DNA of 49,582 bases from an uncultured Gammaproteobacteria bacterium (GTDB lineage: Bacteria > Pseudomonadota > Gammaproteobacteria > Steroidobacterales > XN24). The stretch covers positions 1 through 49,582 of the forward strand of contig CALDWW010000012.1 in NCBI GenBank assembly GCA_937924335.1, read 5' to 3'. The position numbers were made by a program, and so were the translations under genes. This document shows, piece after piece, positions 40,770 through 49,179 of this stretch (position 1 is the stretch's first letter; each line of letters opens with the position of its first letter). The notes under the pieces were generated by a model. That model did not search any database. It was not told where the DNA came from and saw nothing but the letters and a program-made list of their open reading frames with translations.

Positions 40770-43700
40770 CTAGCCCTGGTTGCCGTTACCCCCCTTGCGG
40801 AGTGTGACGGTCACGTCGCGCTCTATGCCATCGGGCAGGATCGCCGTAATGGTGTAGTCGTCAGGCGTAAGACCCTTCGTGTCGAGCTGGTAGCGATACT
40901 TCTCGCCACCGATCTTCTCGAAGCTGTCCTCCAGGACGATGTCACCGGCCGAGTTGGTGATCCGCAGACCCACCGTGTCGGTTGCCGGCAGTCCGGTCTC
41001 GCCGTCGACGAGGCGGAACTGGATCGGCACCGTTCGGTTGATCTGATGGACCGAGCCCTCGACCACCGGCGGCTCGAACCCACCGAAGACGAACTTGGAC
41101 ACTTCGACGTAGGCACTGGAGGATTCCTCCATCGTCCCCGGTGTATCCACCGTGCTGGAGGCAGTGAACTCCACGGTGGAGCCGGCACCGCCGGTCGCGT
41201 AGACCTGGAAGCTCAACGGTGTCGGGTCATCCGGGATACCGGCCAGGTCGTAGCAGACGTTCAGACCGTCGAAGATCGAGTCGGTCAGGGTATTGAACGC
41301 GTACTCGTTACCCGTTTCACCCGTGGGACTCTCGACCCCCGTCGTGACGGTGTTGGCACAATCCGGGCAAGCGCCATGATCGATGTTCGCGTATGCGAAG
41401 ATGATCTCGTACGGTCCGTAGAGGTTCTCGGACGCCGAGATCACAGCCTCGAAGTCATAGCTGGCCGTTTCGCTCTCCCAGTCCGTCGCGTCGTCGAACT
41501 CGATGATGCTCAGGCAGGGCGCGTCATCGCAGGTGAAGCCACCTGCGCTGATGCCCGAGCCGCTGTCGGTATCCAGCGGCACGATCAGGTCCTTCCACAG
41601 GACCGCCATCATGTCGTTCGGATCTTCGGCATCCGGGATCGGGAAGTTGGCAAAGCCGTCGAACGGCCCCGGTGTGGAGTCGAAGAACATGAAGCCGTTG
41701 GCGTTCACGTTGATCGAGGAGCCACGATCCGACCCGTAGAAGTCCATGGGCTGGAGCCCGGAGATCTCAAACGTATCGTCATCACCACCCGCGATGGGGT
41801 CGATGCCGAATTCGACCAGGTCGATGTAGGAGCCGAGACCGAACGGCATGGTGCACGCGGCATCATAGTCGTCACGGGACGGATCGTTAGTGGCCTGGCG
41901 ATACTCCGGTGTCTGACCCAGAAGCGACTCCTGCGTCAGGGTGAAGCTCACCGCGGAGCCGTCGAAGCTGCCGCCTGATGCATCCGCCGAGCCCGGCACG
42001 TAACTCATGCCGTCCGGGATCGGGACCGACACGTTGTAGGTGCGCGCCTCGCTGGTGAAGTTGGCCGCCACGCTGGACGTAACGGTCAGCATGTCGCCGA
42101 CCTGAACCAGTTCAGGTGTGACGGCGATGTCGACATCGTCCTCACCCCGCACGACCTTCACGTTGCTCGAACCCAGGAAGGACTCTGGCGTCAGGTCAGC
42201 CGACCCGTAATAGTCGAGCTGGCCGTAGAAGCGGTCGCCAATGTCCATATCGGCGTTCCAGGAAACCCGCATCTCGAAGGACTCCAGCGGCTCCGCCGGG
42301 CCTTCCGCCTCGGCCGACAGCGTGCCGGTGTCCATGTCGTCCACCGCGGTCACGCCGAGCGTGAAGGCGTCCTCGGCATCCGGTGCCGAGGCGGCCCAGT
42401 TCTGCACGAGTACCCAGTAAGGAGCGCCCGGGAAGTTGGCCTCGATAAATTGCAGGACCTCCTGCTCGACCACGACGGTCTCATCGGCGGATCCGGTTGC
42501 GCTCGAATCGAGGATGCAACAGTCGTCCGGGGCACCGCCGCCTAACACATCGACACCGACGAACAGATCCAGGTCGGGTGACTCGGAGTCGTAGGTCTCG
42601 ACAATCAGCCGCTTGGCCTCGGCCGGGGAGTCGATGAACTTCCAGTACACGCCCTCGGAACCATCGAACGGATCGTCGTTGGTGGGATCCTGCGGCAGTG
42701 TCTGCTGGTCCTGGTCGGTCTCGGTGAGACCGAAGGCGACGCTGTTGAAGGACTCGAAGCCCACCGATGTCAGGTCGGTCAACAAGCGACTGTCGGCATC
42801 CCGATGCGCCGTGACGTTGAGATTGTTCGGGATATTGCCGGTGTTGGGCTGGATCGCCGCGGTCAGGTGCTGGGTCGCCGTGCCGGAGTCGGCCGGCGTC
42901 ATGTCGACGAAATCGAAGACATAGACATCGGTCGGTTGACCGGTGACGTCGGCCGTCAGCGTGAGCGTCTGGCTCTCGCCGGCCGCCAGCGTGAATTCGC
43001 TGGGTTCTGCCGTGACGAAGCCGTTACGGCTGGCGACCGTCCAGCTGCCATCACGCACGGCCGTGACCGTCCGCTCCCAGCTACAGAAGACCACGCAAGT
43101 CTCATGGACCAGTTGCGGCACGTTCAGCGACGCAGGATCGCCGCCCGCAGCCGGGTCTGCATCCGCAAAGTTCTGCGGGGTCTCCTCGAGCACGAGCCCG
43201 ACGTTGGCTGCAACGGATGGTTGCACGCGGCCGCCGCCGAAGTCGAAGGGATCTGCCGGCGTTTCGCCGTCTTCCTTGCGCATCTCGGTGAGGCCGGTGG
43301 TCATCAACGCCGAATGTAGTGCGGACGTGCTCCAGTCCGGATACAGGGCGGTCAGCAATGCCAGTGAGCCCGCTACGTGGGGGCTGGACATGGAGGTGCC
43401 GCCGATCTGGCCGAACAGGGCGTTCACGGACGGAGCTTCGTTGCCCTGGCCCTGGTGCTCGAACAGGTTGCCGGCACCGCCGGCGTAGATTTCCGAGCCC
43501 GGGGCCGACACGTGGGGCGCCAGCAGGTCGAAGCCGGTGAACGGCCCGCGCGAGCTGAAGTCCGCCAAGATATCGGCGACATCCGGATCAGAGACCGGCA
43601 GGTCCACGGCCGTGATCTCGCCGGCGTGACCGCTGCCGGAGGCCAGCCAGGCGCGTAACTCGTCGGCCTGGTCGGCATCGATGTGGATGGCCGGGATCAC

Positions 43701-45602
43701 GTGAAAGTCCGCCACGACGCTGGTGGCGCCATCCGGGAGGTTGCCCAGGATGAAGGCGGCCGCGCCGCCGTCACGCACGTTCTTGCCCTTGTCCACGCGA
43801 GCGATAGCGCCGCGGTCGCAGAGCACGATCGTATTCTCCGGGAAGGTGTCGGCCGGGAAGGGCTCCAGGCACTGCTCCGGCTCGGTGTCGTTGGCCGAGC
43901 CGTTGCTGGTGGGATAATCGGCCGCATAGACGATGTCACCGATGAATCCCCCGGTGATGGCAGCGCCTGTCATGTCGGCCGGTGGCGTCGTGTCGCCGCC
44001 GGTCATGCCTTGGAGGAACTTGGGCGGGAAACTTCGATCGTGCGTACTGGCCGCCACGCCCAGCACCCAGGGCGCGCTGTTGGCGCCATCGACCGTGTTC
44101 GGGTCCGGACCGTCGTTGCCGGCCGAGTTGGCCACGGCCACGCCGGCGGCGTGTGCGTTCAGGAAGGCCGTGGATGTGGTCGATCCCCAGGGATCGTAGA
44201 CGTTGCCGATGGACATGTTGAGCACGTCCACCCCGTCCAGGATCGCCTGCTCCGTGGCTGCGGCGATGTCCGAGAAGAAGCAGCTCGGCGCGCAGACCTT
44301 GTAGGAGATGATGTTGGCGTGGGGCGCGACGCCGGAGATCTGCTCCAGGATGTAGCCCGGGTTGAATTCCCCGTCTGCATTCACGGCAGGTATGTTGAAC
44401 AGGAAGTTGCCACCGGCGGTCGTGGCCACGTGGGTGCCGTGACCGTCGGTGTCCTTGACGTTCCAGATACGGTCCTCGTTGGGGCTGTACTGGTCACAGC
44501 TCTCCACCGAGCAGTCGGTGCCGTCATTGGCGTCGTCCTGGGCGTCGAGGAACCCGTAGACGCCGATCAGCTTGTCGTTGCAGTACGGCTCGGCTTGCGG
44601 CAGATATTGCTCAGCGTTGGCCGGGTCGCAGGCGCCGACGTACACGCCGTCACCCAGCGGGTTGATGTGATCGTAGCCGTCGAACAGGAACTCGAGCGGA
44701 TCGCCGGCCGGCACATCCGCCGGGTCGATCAGGGAAAGATGAGTGAGCGGGCCGACGAAATCGACCGCGTTGTCCGGGTCCAGCGCAACGCCGATGGCGC
44801 CGCCTGAGTCGAGGATGCCGACGACGACACCCTCACCGAGGGTCGCACTGCCACCGGTCTCGCTGCCATCCCAGATGCCGGGAGCGCCGATCCAGGTGGG
44901 GCCGCGGTCGGTGTTGAGCTGCATCGCGCGGTTACGCTCGACGAAGCTCACGTTGGGCATCATTGCGATCTTGAGCGCATCGGCCTGGGTCATCCTCATG
45001 ACCACGGCGTTCACGGCGGTTTGGAAGGACTGCCTCGCGCCGGTCCGGCCGGTCTTGGCCGCGATATCCGCCAGGTGTTCTTGCTGACGGGATTTCAGGA
45101 AGGCCTTGTAAGCCTGGACTTCTGCCCGATTGGGGTCGAAGCGTCCGCGGCCGTTGCCGTTACCGCCGGCCTTTGAATTGGCGCCGGGACCACCCTTCTG
45201 GGCGCCCTTGCGGCCCTTGCTTGATCGGTCAGCGCCGGGCTTGGTGGCGGGGTAGCCCTCCATACCACCTGAGTAGGCGAGCACCGGGGATTCGATGAAC
45301 TGGACGATGTATTCGTGCTCGCCGGAGATGCCGTCTTCCAAGGCAATCTTGTCCAGAAGGCTGGCAAAAGAGCGGCGGTCTGGTTTCACGAAAGCCGAGA
45401 ACGCTTCGAGCTCGTTCTTTTTCTGAGCGCCACTATTGCCGCCCTGACTGCCGTTGCCGGTCAGACCGGGCGCCGGCTTCGCGGCAGACGGAGCCGCCGC
45501 CACCGCAGATCCGCCTCCGGACCCGCCGCCACAGCCTGCGGCGACGCCCACGTAAACAGCAAATACTGCGGATAGCAGTGCCGTTGAAATTCGATTTCTC
45601 AC
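40770..45602 (-). CDS. Large S8 (subtilisin-like) serine protease lipoprotein
   Basis: This 1610-residue protein starts at GTG 45602 with GAGGGGG upstream; a longer open frame to 45680 has no signal and is less likely. It has a lipoprotein signal ending VGVAAGC (Cys24), then a Gly/Ser linker, an I9-type inhibitor prodomain (about 97-229; EYIVQFIESPV, MRMTQADAL) and the S8 domain with Asp265 (VVVGILDSGG), His388 (DGHGTH), Asn496 (SAGNDG) and Ser737 (GTSMSSPH). A PA domain is inserted between His and Ser (about 540-650). The C-terminal half has beta-sandwich-like regions (about 790-1610) and ends RKGGNGNQG. It is probably surface-tethered and may be released or mature after autocleavage. Genes of this kind make extracellular proteases. 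Confidence 0.95.
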   Translation of the reverse strand: MRNRISTALLSAVFAVYVGVAAGCGGGSGGGSAVAAAPSAAKPAPGLTGNGSQGGNSGAQKKNELEAFSAFVKPDRRSFASLLDKIALEDGISGEHEYIVQFIESPVLAYSGGMEGYPATKPGADRSSKGRKGAQKGGPGANSKAGGNGNGRGRFDPNRAEVQAYKAFLKSRQQEHLADIAAKTGRTGARQSFQTAVNAVVMRMTQADALKIAMMPNVSFVERNRAMQLNTDRGPTWIGAPGIWDGSETGGSATLGEGVVVGILDSGGAIGVALDPDNAVDFVGPLTHLSLIDPADVPAGDPLEFLFDGYDHINPLGDGVYVGACDPANAEQYLPQAEPYCNDKLIGVYGFLDAQDDANDGTDCSVESCDQYSPNEDRIWNVKDTDGHGTHVATTAGGNFLFNIPAVNADGEFNPGYILEQISGVAPHANIISYKVCAPSCFFSDIAAATEQAILDGVDVLNMSIGNVYDPWGSTTSTAFLNAHAAGVAVANSAGNDGPDPNTVDGANSAPWVLGVAASTHDRSFPPKFLQGMTGGDTTPPADMTGAAITGGFIGDIVYAADYPTSNGSANDTEPEQCLEPFPADTFPENTIVLCDRGAIARVDKGKNVRDGGAAAFILGNLPDGATSVVADFHVIPAIHIDADQADELRAWLASGSGHAGEITAVDLPVSDPDVADILADFSSRGPFTGFDLLAPHVSAPGSEIYAGGAGNLFEHQGQGNEAPSVNALFGQIGGTSMSSPHVAGSLALLTALYPDWSTSALHSALMTTGLTEMRKEDGETPADPFDFGGGRVQPSVAANVGLVLEETPQNFADADPAAGGDPASLNVPQLVHETCVVFCSWERTVTAVRDGSWTVASRNGFVTAEPSEFTLAAGESQTLTLTADVTGQPTDVYVFDFVDMTPADSGTATQHLTAAIQPNTGNIPNNLNVTAHRDADSRLLTDLTSVGFESFNSVAFGLTETDQDQQTLPQDPTNDDPFDGSEGVYWKFIDSPAEAKRLIVETYDSESPDLDLFVGVDVLGGGAPDDCCILDSSATGSADETVVVEQEVLQFIEANFPGAPYWVLVQNWAASAPDAEDAFTLGVTAVDDMDTGTLSAEAEGPAEPLESFEMRVSWNADMDIGDRFYGQLDYYGSADLTPESFLGSSNVKVVRGEDDVDIAVTPELVQVGDMLTVTSSVAANFTSEARTYNVSVPIPDGMSYVPGSADASGGSFDGSAVSFTLTQESLLGQTPEYRQATNDPSRDDYDAACTMPFGLGSYIDLVEFGIDPIAGGDDDTFEISGLQPMDFYGSDRGSSINVNANGFMFFDSTPGPFDGFANFPIPDAEDPNDMMAVLWKDLIVPLDTDSGSGISAGGFTCDDAPCLSIIEFDDATDWESETASYDFEAVISASENLYGPYEIIFAYANIDHGACPDCANTVTTGVESPTGETGNEYAFNTLTDSIFDGLNVCYDLAGIPDDPTPLSFQVYATGGAGSTVEFTASSTVDTPGTMEESSSAYVEVSKFVFGGFEPPVVEGSVHQINRTVPIQFRLVDGETGLPATDTVGLRITNSAGDIVLEDSFEKIGGEKYRYQLDTKGLTPDDYTITAILPDGIERDVTVTLRKGGNGNQG

Positions 45603-46184
45603 TTGTAACCCCCTCAAGAGAACACAGGGAACGCTGATCGCTCTAATCTTTTGAGGAGAGGTCGAACTCAAAGAGCCCAAGCCGACTCATCGCCGGCTGC
45701 TGGCCTCGTGGCTCGAATTGTTATGGCAGCCTCCCGCTGATGCCGGAAACTGCGCTCCCCTCCCGATTCCCCGTTTATTCGCATAGTACGAACGACCGGG
45801 ACGACTGTTATAACCCAAAAGTAACGGCAACGTGACACGGGTCACAACGTGGCTTCGGGCCGGGCCGGGCTCATTGATCGGATCGCTGCCGCTCGGCCGC
45901 CCGGCAGGGCAAATGAAACATTATTTAAATCAAACAGTTAAAAATCACCAAGGAATCGTTTTCGGCGATCCCGGACGCCTGGCGCCAGGGTGTTTCGGAT
46001 TACCGAGAGAACCCTGCACGAAAACGTTTATGTAAAGGAAAAGTGCATTATGTAAAAGTGCAGGCGCATTTCAGTTTTCGTTACAAGCATCTGGATTGCT
46101 GTACTTTTTCCCGCTCCGTCCGCGGCGTAGACCATGTCGCTCACCAACAGCCGGCGTGGGCATACGGACGGCTATTGTTACCGC
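45603..46184. other. 582-bp intergenic region upstream of the subtilase gene
   Basis: Low-GC pockets (around 45915-45955) and a perfect 12-bp palindrome CCTGGCGCCAGG (45978-45989) stand out. A direct repeat follows (next entry). I found no riboswitch match or recognisable gene; two plus-strand open frames (45832-46035, 46043-46354) have no family resemblance. It probably contains the subtilase promoter and a long leader. Confidence 0.5.
46028..46067 (+). repeat. Short tandem direct repeat (two units, 20 bp)
   Basis: TTATGTAAAGGAAAAGTGCA (46028-46047) is followed directly by TTATGTAAAAGTGCAGGCGC (46048-46067). The first nine bases are identical and AAAAGTGCA recurs shifted by four bases. It could be a protein-binding site upstream of the subtilase gene. 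Confidence 0.5.
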
Positions 46185-47147
46185 CTAACCACCCAGCAGG
46201 ATCCGCTCGCCCCCGGCTGTCAGCCGCTCGACGGTGCAGAAGAAGCGCTTGCGCCGATACCGCAGGCAGATGGCGCGGGCGAAGGATTCGGAGAAATAAC
46301 TGCCGGCCACGAGCGCCCTGCCACCGGCCCGCTCGTGGAGCGTGCCGTCCATGACCTCCGCCTTCATGATCCCGAGCTGGTCGTCGCTCTGCGGCACCAG
46401 CAGCACCTCGTAGACATCATGACCAGAGTTGCCCTCCACGACGTAGGCCCGGACCGCCCCGCCGACTTCATCGAGGATCAGGCTCTCTTCCTCGCTCACC
46501 CGGCGGTCCGCATGCACCATGAACTTGACCAGGTCGAAGACCTTCTCAACCTGGCCCGGCGAGGGCTTGAGGCCGAGGTAATCACGGAACGCCGATTGCA
46601 CCGAGGAAATGTCGGTCTGCTCGTCCCTGGCTGGCATCTGAATGTCATCCGGGTGGATGCCCCAGGGCAAAGCCACCGACTCCAGCAGTTCTTTCTCACG
46701 ATCGTCCAACTCGTTGTCGACCATGGACACGAGCTGCAGGATCTTCAATATCGCCGGCGCTTCCCTGGGCCGGGCGAACGAATGCAGCAGGTAGGTCAGC
46801 TCACCACGCTCCGTCGCCAGCGCTCCTCGCAACATCCGCCACAGGCCGATGCGCTGTTCACGCCGCACCCAGAAACCGATCCCGACCAGGAAGAAGACCA
46901 CGAACACGGCCAGGCTCAGGACGAACTTCCCGGCAGCGACATAGTCCCTGTCGATCACGACGAACTTCAACAGGAACGGCACGGTGGTGAGCAGGCTCAG
47001 CAGGGCGGCTGCCACGGAGATGCTTTCCGTGACTTCCTTGATGTGCCGCCTGGCCCAGAGCTTGTTGACCTTCAGATAGGAGATCACCGCGGACACGGCC
47101 AGTCCGAGGATCGCGGCGCTCGTAATGATCTGATCGAAGGTGCTCAT
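46185..47147 (-). CDS. Membrane protein with TerB-like domain
   Basis: This 320-residue protein has N-terminal hydrophobic helices (about 6-24, 40-62, 75-95; ILGLAVSAVISYL, AALLSLLTTVPFLLKFVV, FVLSLAVFVVFFLVGIGFWV) and a cytoplasmic helical region about 130-215 with ILQLVSMVDNELDDREKELLESV and FMVHADRRVSEEESLIL, the TerB/DjlA-like signature with acidic metal-binding residues. The last third (about 230-320) is mixed and of unknown fold. TerB-like domains occur in stress-response and membrane assemblies. ATG 47147 was chosen to match MSTFDQII. It lies downstream of the ABC transporter genes, 94 bp after the ATPase stop. Confidence 0.72.
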   Translation of the reverse strand: MSTFDQIITSAAILGLAVSAVISYLKVNKLWARRHIKEVTESISVAAALLSLLTTVPFLLKFVVIDRDYVAAGKFVLSLAVFVVFFLVGIGFWVRREQRIGLWRMLRGALATERGELTYLLHSFARPREAPAILKILQLVSMVDNELDDREKELLESVALPWGIHPDDIQMPARDEQTDISSVQSAFRDYLGLKPSPGQVEKVFDLVKFMVHADRRVSEEESLILDEVGGAVRAYVVEGNSGHDVYEVLLVPQSDDQLGIMKAEVMDGTLHERAGGRALVAGSYFSESFARAICLRYRRKRFFCTVERLTAGGERILLGG

Positions 47148-47241
47148 TGGCGTTTTGGTCGGATGTCCTGAACGCAAGTGTCAGGGATGGCCGCGCTCCG
47201 GGTCAAAGGGCGCCCCGACCGTCATGTCCGACGCCGCCTCA

Positions 47242-48330
47242 TCAGTCGGGCAGTATCAGGGTATCCGCATGCTTCCAGGCGACCCACATGCGCCCCCGGA
47301 ACGGATTGGCTGCGGAGTCGCGACTCGCGTTGCGCACGCTGACCTCGAAGGAAACGTCTTTCTCGTTGGTCAGGAACACCCGGGTCTCGCTGCCCTGATA
47401 GGCGAGCTTGTCGACGCTGGCCGGGAATGCCAGGAACGCGTCGCCGGGATGTTCATCCAGCAGCAACATCTTCTCCGGGCGGACCGCCAGGCCCACGTCA
47501 GAATTCGTCATCTCGGTCACCGGGATGTCCAGACGTCCGAGCCCGTTGACCAGCACGCTGAGGATGCCATCCTCACAGCCCACGTTGGTACCTTCGAAGA
47601 GGTTCATCTTGCCGATGAAGTCGGCGACGAAACGACTCTCCGGGTATTCGTAGAGCTCGGCCGGGCTGGCGACCTGCAGCAGTCGTCCCTGATCGATAAC
47701 GGCGATCCTGTCGGCCACCGACAGGGCTTCATTCTGATCATGGGTCACGATCACGAAGGTGATCCCCACTGTGTCCTGCAGCCGCACCAGCTCCATCTGC
47801 ATGGCTTCCCTGAGCTTCGCGTCGAGTGCGGAGAGGGGTTCGTCCAGCAGCAGGACGCGGGGTTTCTTGACCAGGGCACGCGCCAGCGCGACCCGCTGTC
47901 GCTGGCCACCGGACAGCCGGTCCGGCATCCGGTCCCCGAGACCCGCCAGCCGCACCAATTCCAGCGCCTTGTCGACCATGTCCGGGATCTGTTTGCGCTC
48001 CGCCCCCGTCACTTTCAGCCCGTAGGCGACGTTCTCGGCGACCGTCATGTGGGGAAACACCGCATAGGACTGGAATACCATGTTTACCGGCCGCTTGTTG
48101 GGCGGGACACGCCCCATATCCGCGCCGTCGATAAAAATGCCGCCTTCGCTCGGCGTCTCGAATCCCGCGAGGATGCGCAGCAGAGTTGTCTTGCCGCATC
48201 CCGACGGGCCGAGTAAAGCGAAGAACTCTCCCTCTGCGATCTCCAGAGACACCCGGTCCAATGCCTGCACGCCGCCCGGGAAGGACTTGCTGACCCTGTT
48301 GACCGTTATGATCGGGGGATTCGCGGACAA
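47242..48330 (-). CDS. PotA/PotG-like polyamine ABC transporter ATPase
   Basis: This 362-residue protein has Walker A GPSGCGKTT, Q-loop VFQSYAVFPHMTV, signature LSGGQRQRVALARAL, Walker B VLLLDEPLSALD and switch VIVTHDQNEAL. A C-terminal TOBE region follows (about 250-362; VRPEKMLLL). This is the PotA/PotG group that energises spermidine/putrescine uptake. The start is a TTG at 48330 with AAGGAG 8 nt upstream. It lies 18 bp after the permease gene and completes the operon. Confidence 0.93.
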   Translation of the reverse strand: MSANPPIITVNRVSKSFPGGVQALDRVSLEIAEGEFFALLGPSGCGKTTLLRILAGFETPSEGGIFIDGADMGRVPPNKRPVNMVFQSYAVFPHMTVAENVAYGLKVTGAERKQIPDMVDKALELVRLAGLGDRMPDRLSGGQRQRVALARALVKKPRVLLLDEPLSALDAKLREAMQMELVRLQDTVGITFVIVTHDQNEALSVADRIAVIDQGRLLQVASPAELYEYPESRFVADFIGKMNLFEGTNVGCEDGILSVLVNGLGRLDIPVTEMTNSDVGLAVRPEKMLLLDEHPGDAFLAFPASVDKLAYQGSETRVFLTNEKDVSFEVSVRNASRDSAANPFRGRMWVAWKHADTLILPD

Positions 48331-48348
48331 GCTCGTGACTCCTTTTGA

Positions 48349-49179
48349 CTAGGTACGGTTCTGCAGCCGCAGCGCTATCGCGGTCAATACGATAGTGATC
48401 ATGATCAGCGCAGTCGAGGCAGCGTTGACCTCGGGTGTAACGGAGAACCTGATCATCGAATACACCTTGACCGGGAATGTCACCGTCTCCGGCCCGGAGG
48501 TAAAGAAGGTGATGACGAAGTCATCCAGAGACAGGGTAAACGCCAGCAGGCCACCCGCCATCAGTCCGGGCCGCATATAAGGCACAAGGATGTCTCGGAA
48601 GCTCCGCCACTGGGTCGCGCCCAGGTCCCTGGCAGCTTCTTCCAGTTCCGGGTTGAAGTGCGTCAGACGCGCCCGAACTACCATGGCGACGAACGGGAAA
48701 CTGAAGGAAATGTGGGCGATGGTGATGGCGCCGAGATTCAGCGGCCAGGGCAGGTCGCGCGGCCAGCCGATATCCGCGAAGAAAGTCATCATGGCCACCC
48801 CCATACAGATCTCGGGGACGATGATGGGCAGTGAGACGCTGCCCTCGAAGGGCGCCTTGCCGGGAAATCGGAACCGCCACAGGAGGACGGCCGTCATCAT
48901 GCCGAGTATCACGCTGATTAAAGTGCTGACAAGCGCGATGGTGAGGCTGTTGGTGAAAGCCTCGATCAGCGCGTCATTGTTCCAGGCTTTCTCGTAGTAC
49001 TTGAACGTAAAGCCCCGCCAGACGATGTTTCTCTTGCTGTCATTGAAACTGAAGGCGACCAGGATCACGATCGGCGCGTAAAGGAAAGCCAGCGTCGCCC
49101 ACAGCGACAGTCTCACCCACATCCGGCGGCCGTACTCCAGCGGCCCAGCGACCCGGCGTTTTCCTTGCGTGCCGATCAC
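48349..49179 (-). CDS. PotC/PotI-like polyamine ABC permease
   Basis: This 276-residue protein has six helices and the cytoplasmic EAA-type loop (EEAARDLGATQWRSFRDILVP) that contacts the ATPase. N-terminal LWATLAFLYAPIVILVAFSFNDS and later LSLDDFVITFFTSGP are typical of PotC/PotI. It forms the channel with the PotB/PotH-like subunit. GTG 49179 overlaps the preceding permease gene as GTGA. Confidence 0.93.
   Translation of the reverse strand: MIGTQGKRRVAGPLEYGRRMWVRLSLWATLAFLYAPIVILVAFSFNDSKRNIVWRGFTFKYYEKAWNNDALIEAFTNSLTIALVSTLISVILGMMTAVLLWRFRFPGKAPFEGSVSLPIIVPEICMGVAMMTFFADIGWPRDLPWPLNLGAITIAHISFSFPFVAMVVRARLTHFNPELEEAARDLGATQWRSFRDILVPYMRPGLMAGGLLAFTLSLDDFVITFFTSGPETVTFPVKVYSMIRFSVTPEVNAASTALIMITIVLTAIALRLQNRT

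Noticed and set aside
41046..41978. A 310-codon plus-strand frame opposite the subtilase C-terminal region
   Set aside because: Antisense shadow of the real gene; no motif or ribosome-binding site.
43683..44807. A 374-codon plus-strand frame opposite the subtilase gene
   Set aside because: The opposite strand carries the catalytic subtilisin sequence; this frame is repetitive Val/Asp/Gly/Arg-rich shadow.
45832..46035. A 67-codon plus-strand frame upstream of the subtilase gene
   Set aside because: No family or good ribosome-binding site; more likely non-coding leader DNA.
45603..46184. Possible c-di-GMP or other riboswitch upstream of the subtilase gene
   Set aside because: No match by eye to the conserved core of known riboswitches on either strand.
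46043..46354. A 103-codon plus-strand frame overlapping the TerB-like gene end
   Set aside because: Antisense to the end of a supported gene over half its length and Arg/Ala-rich.
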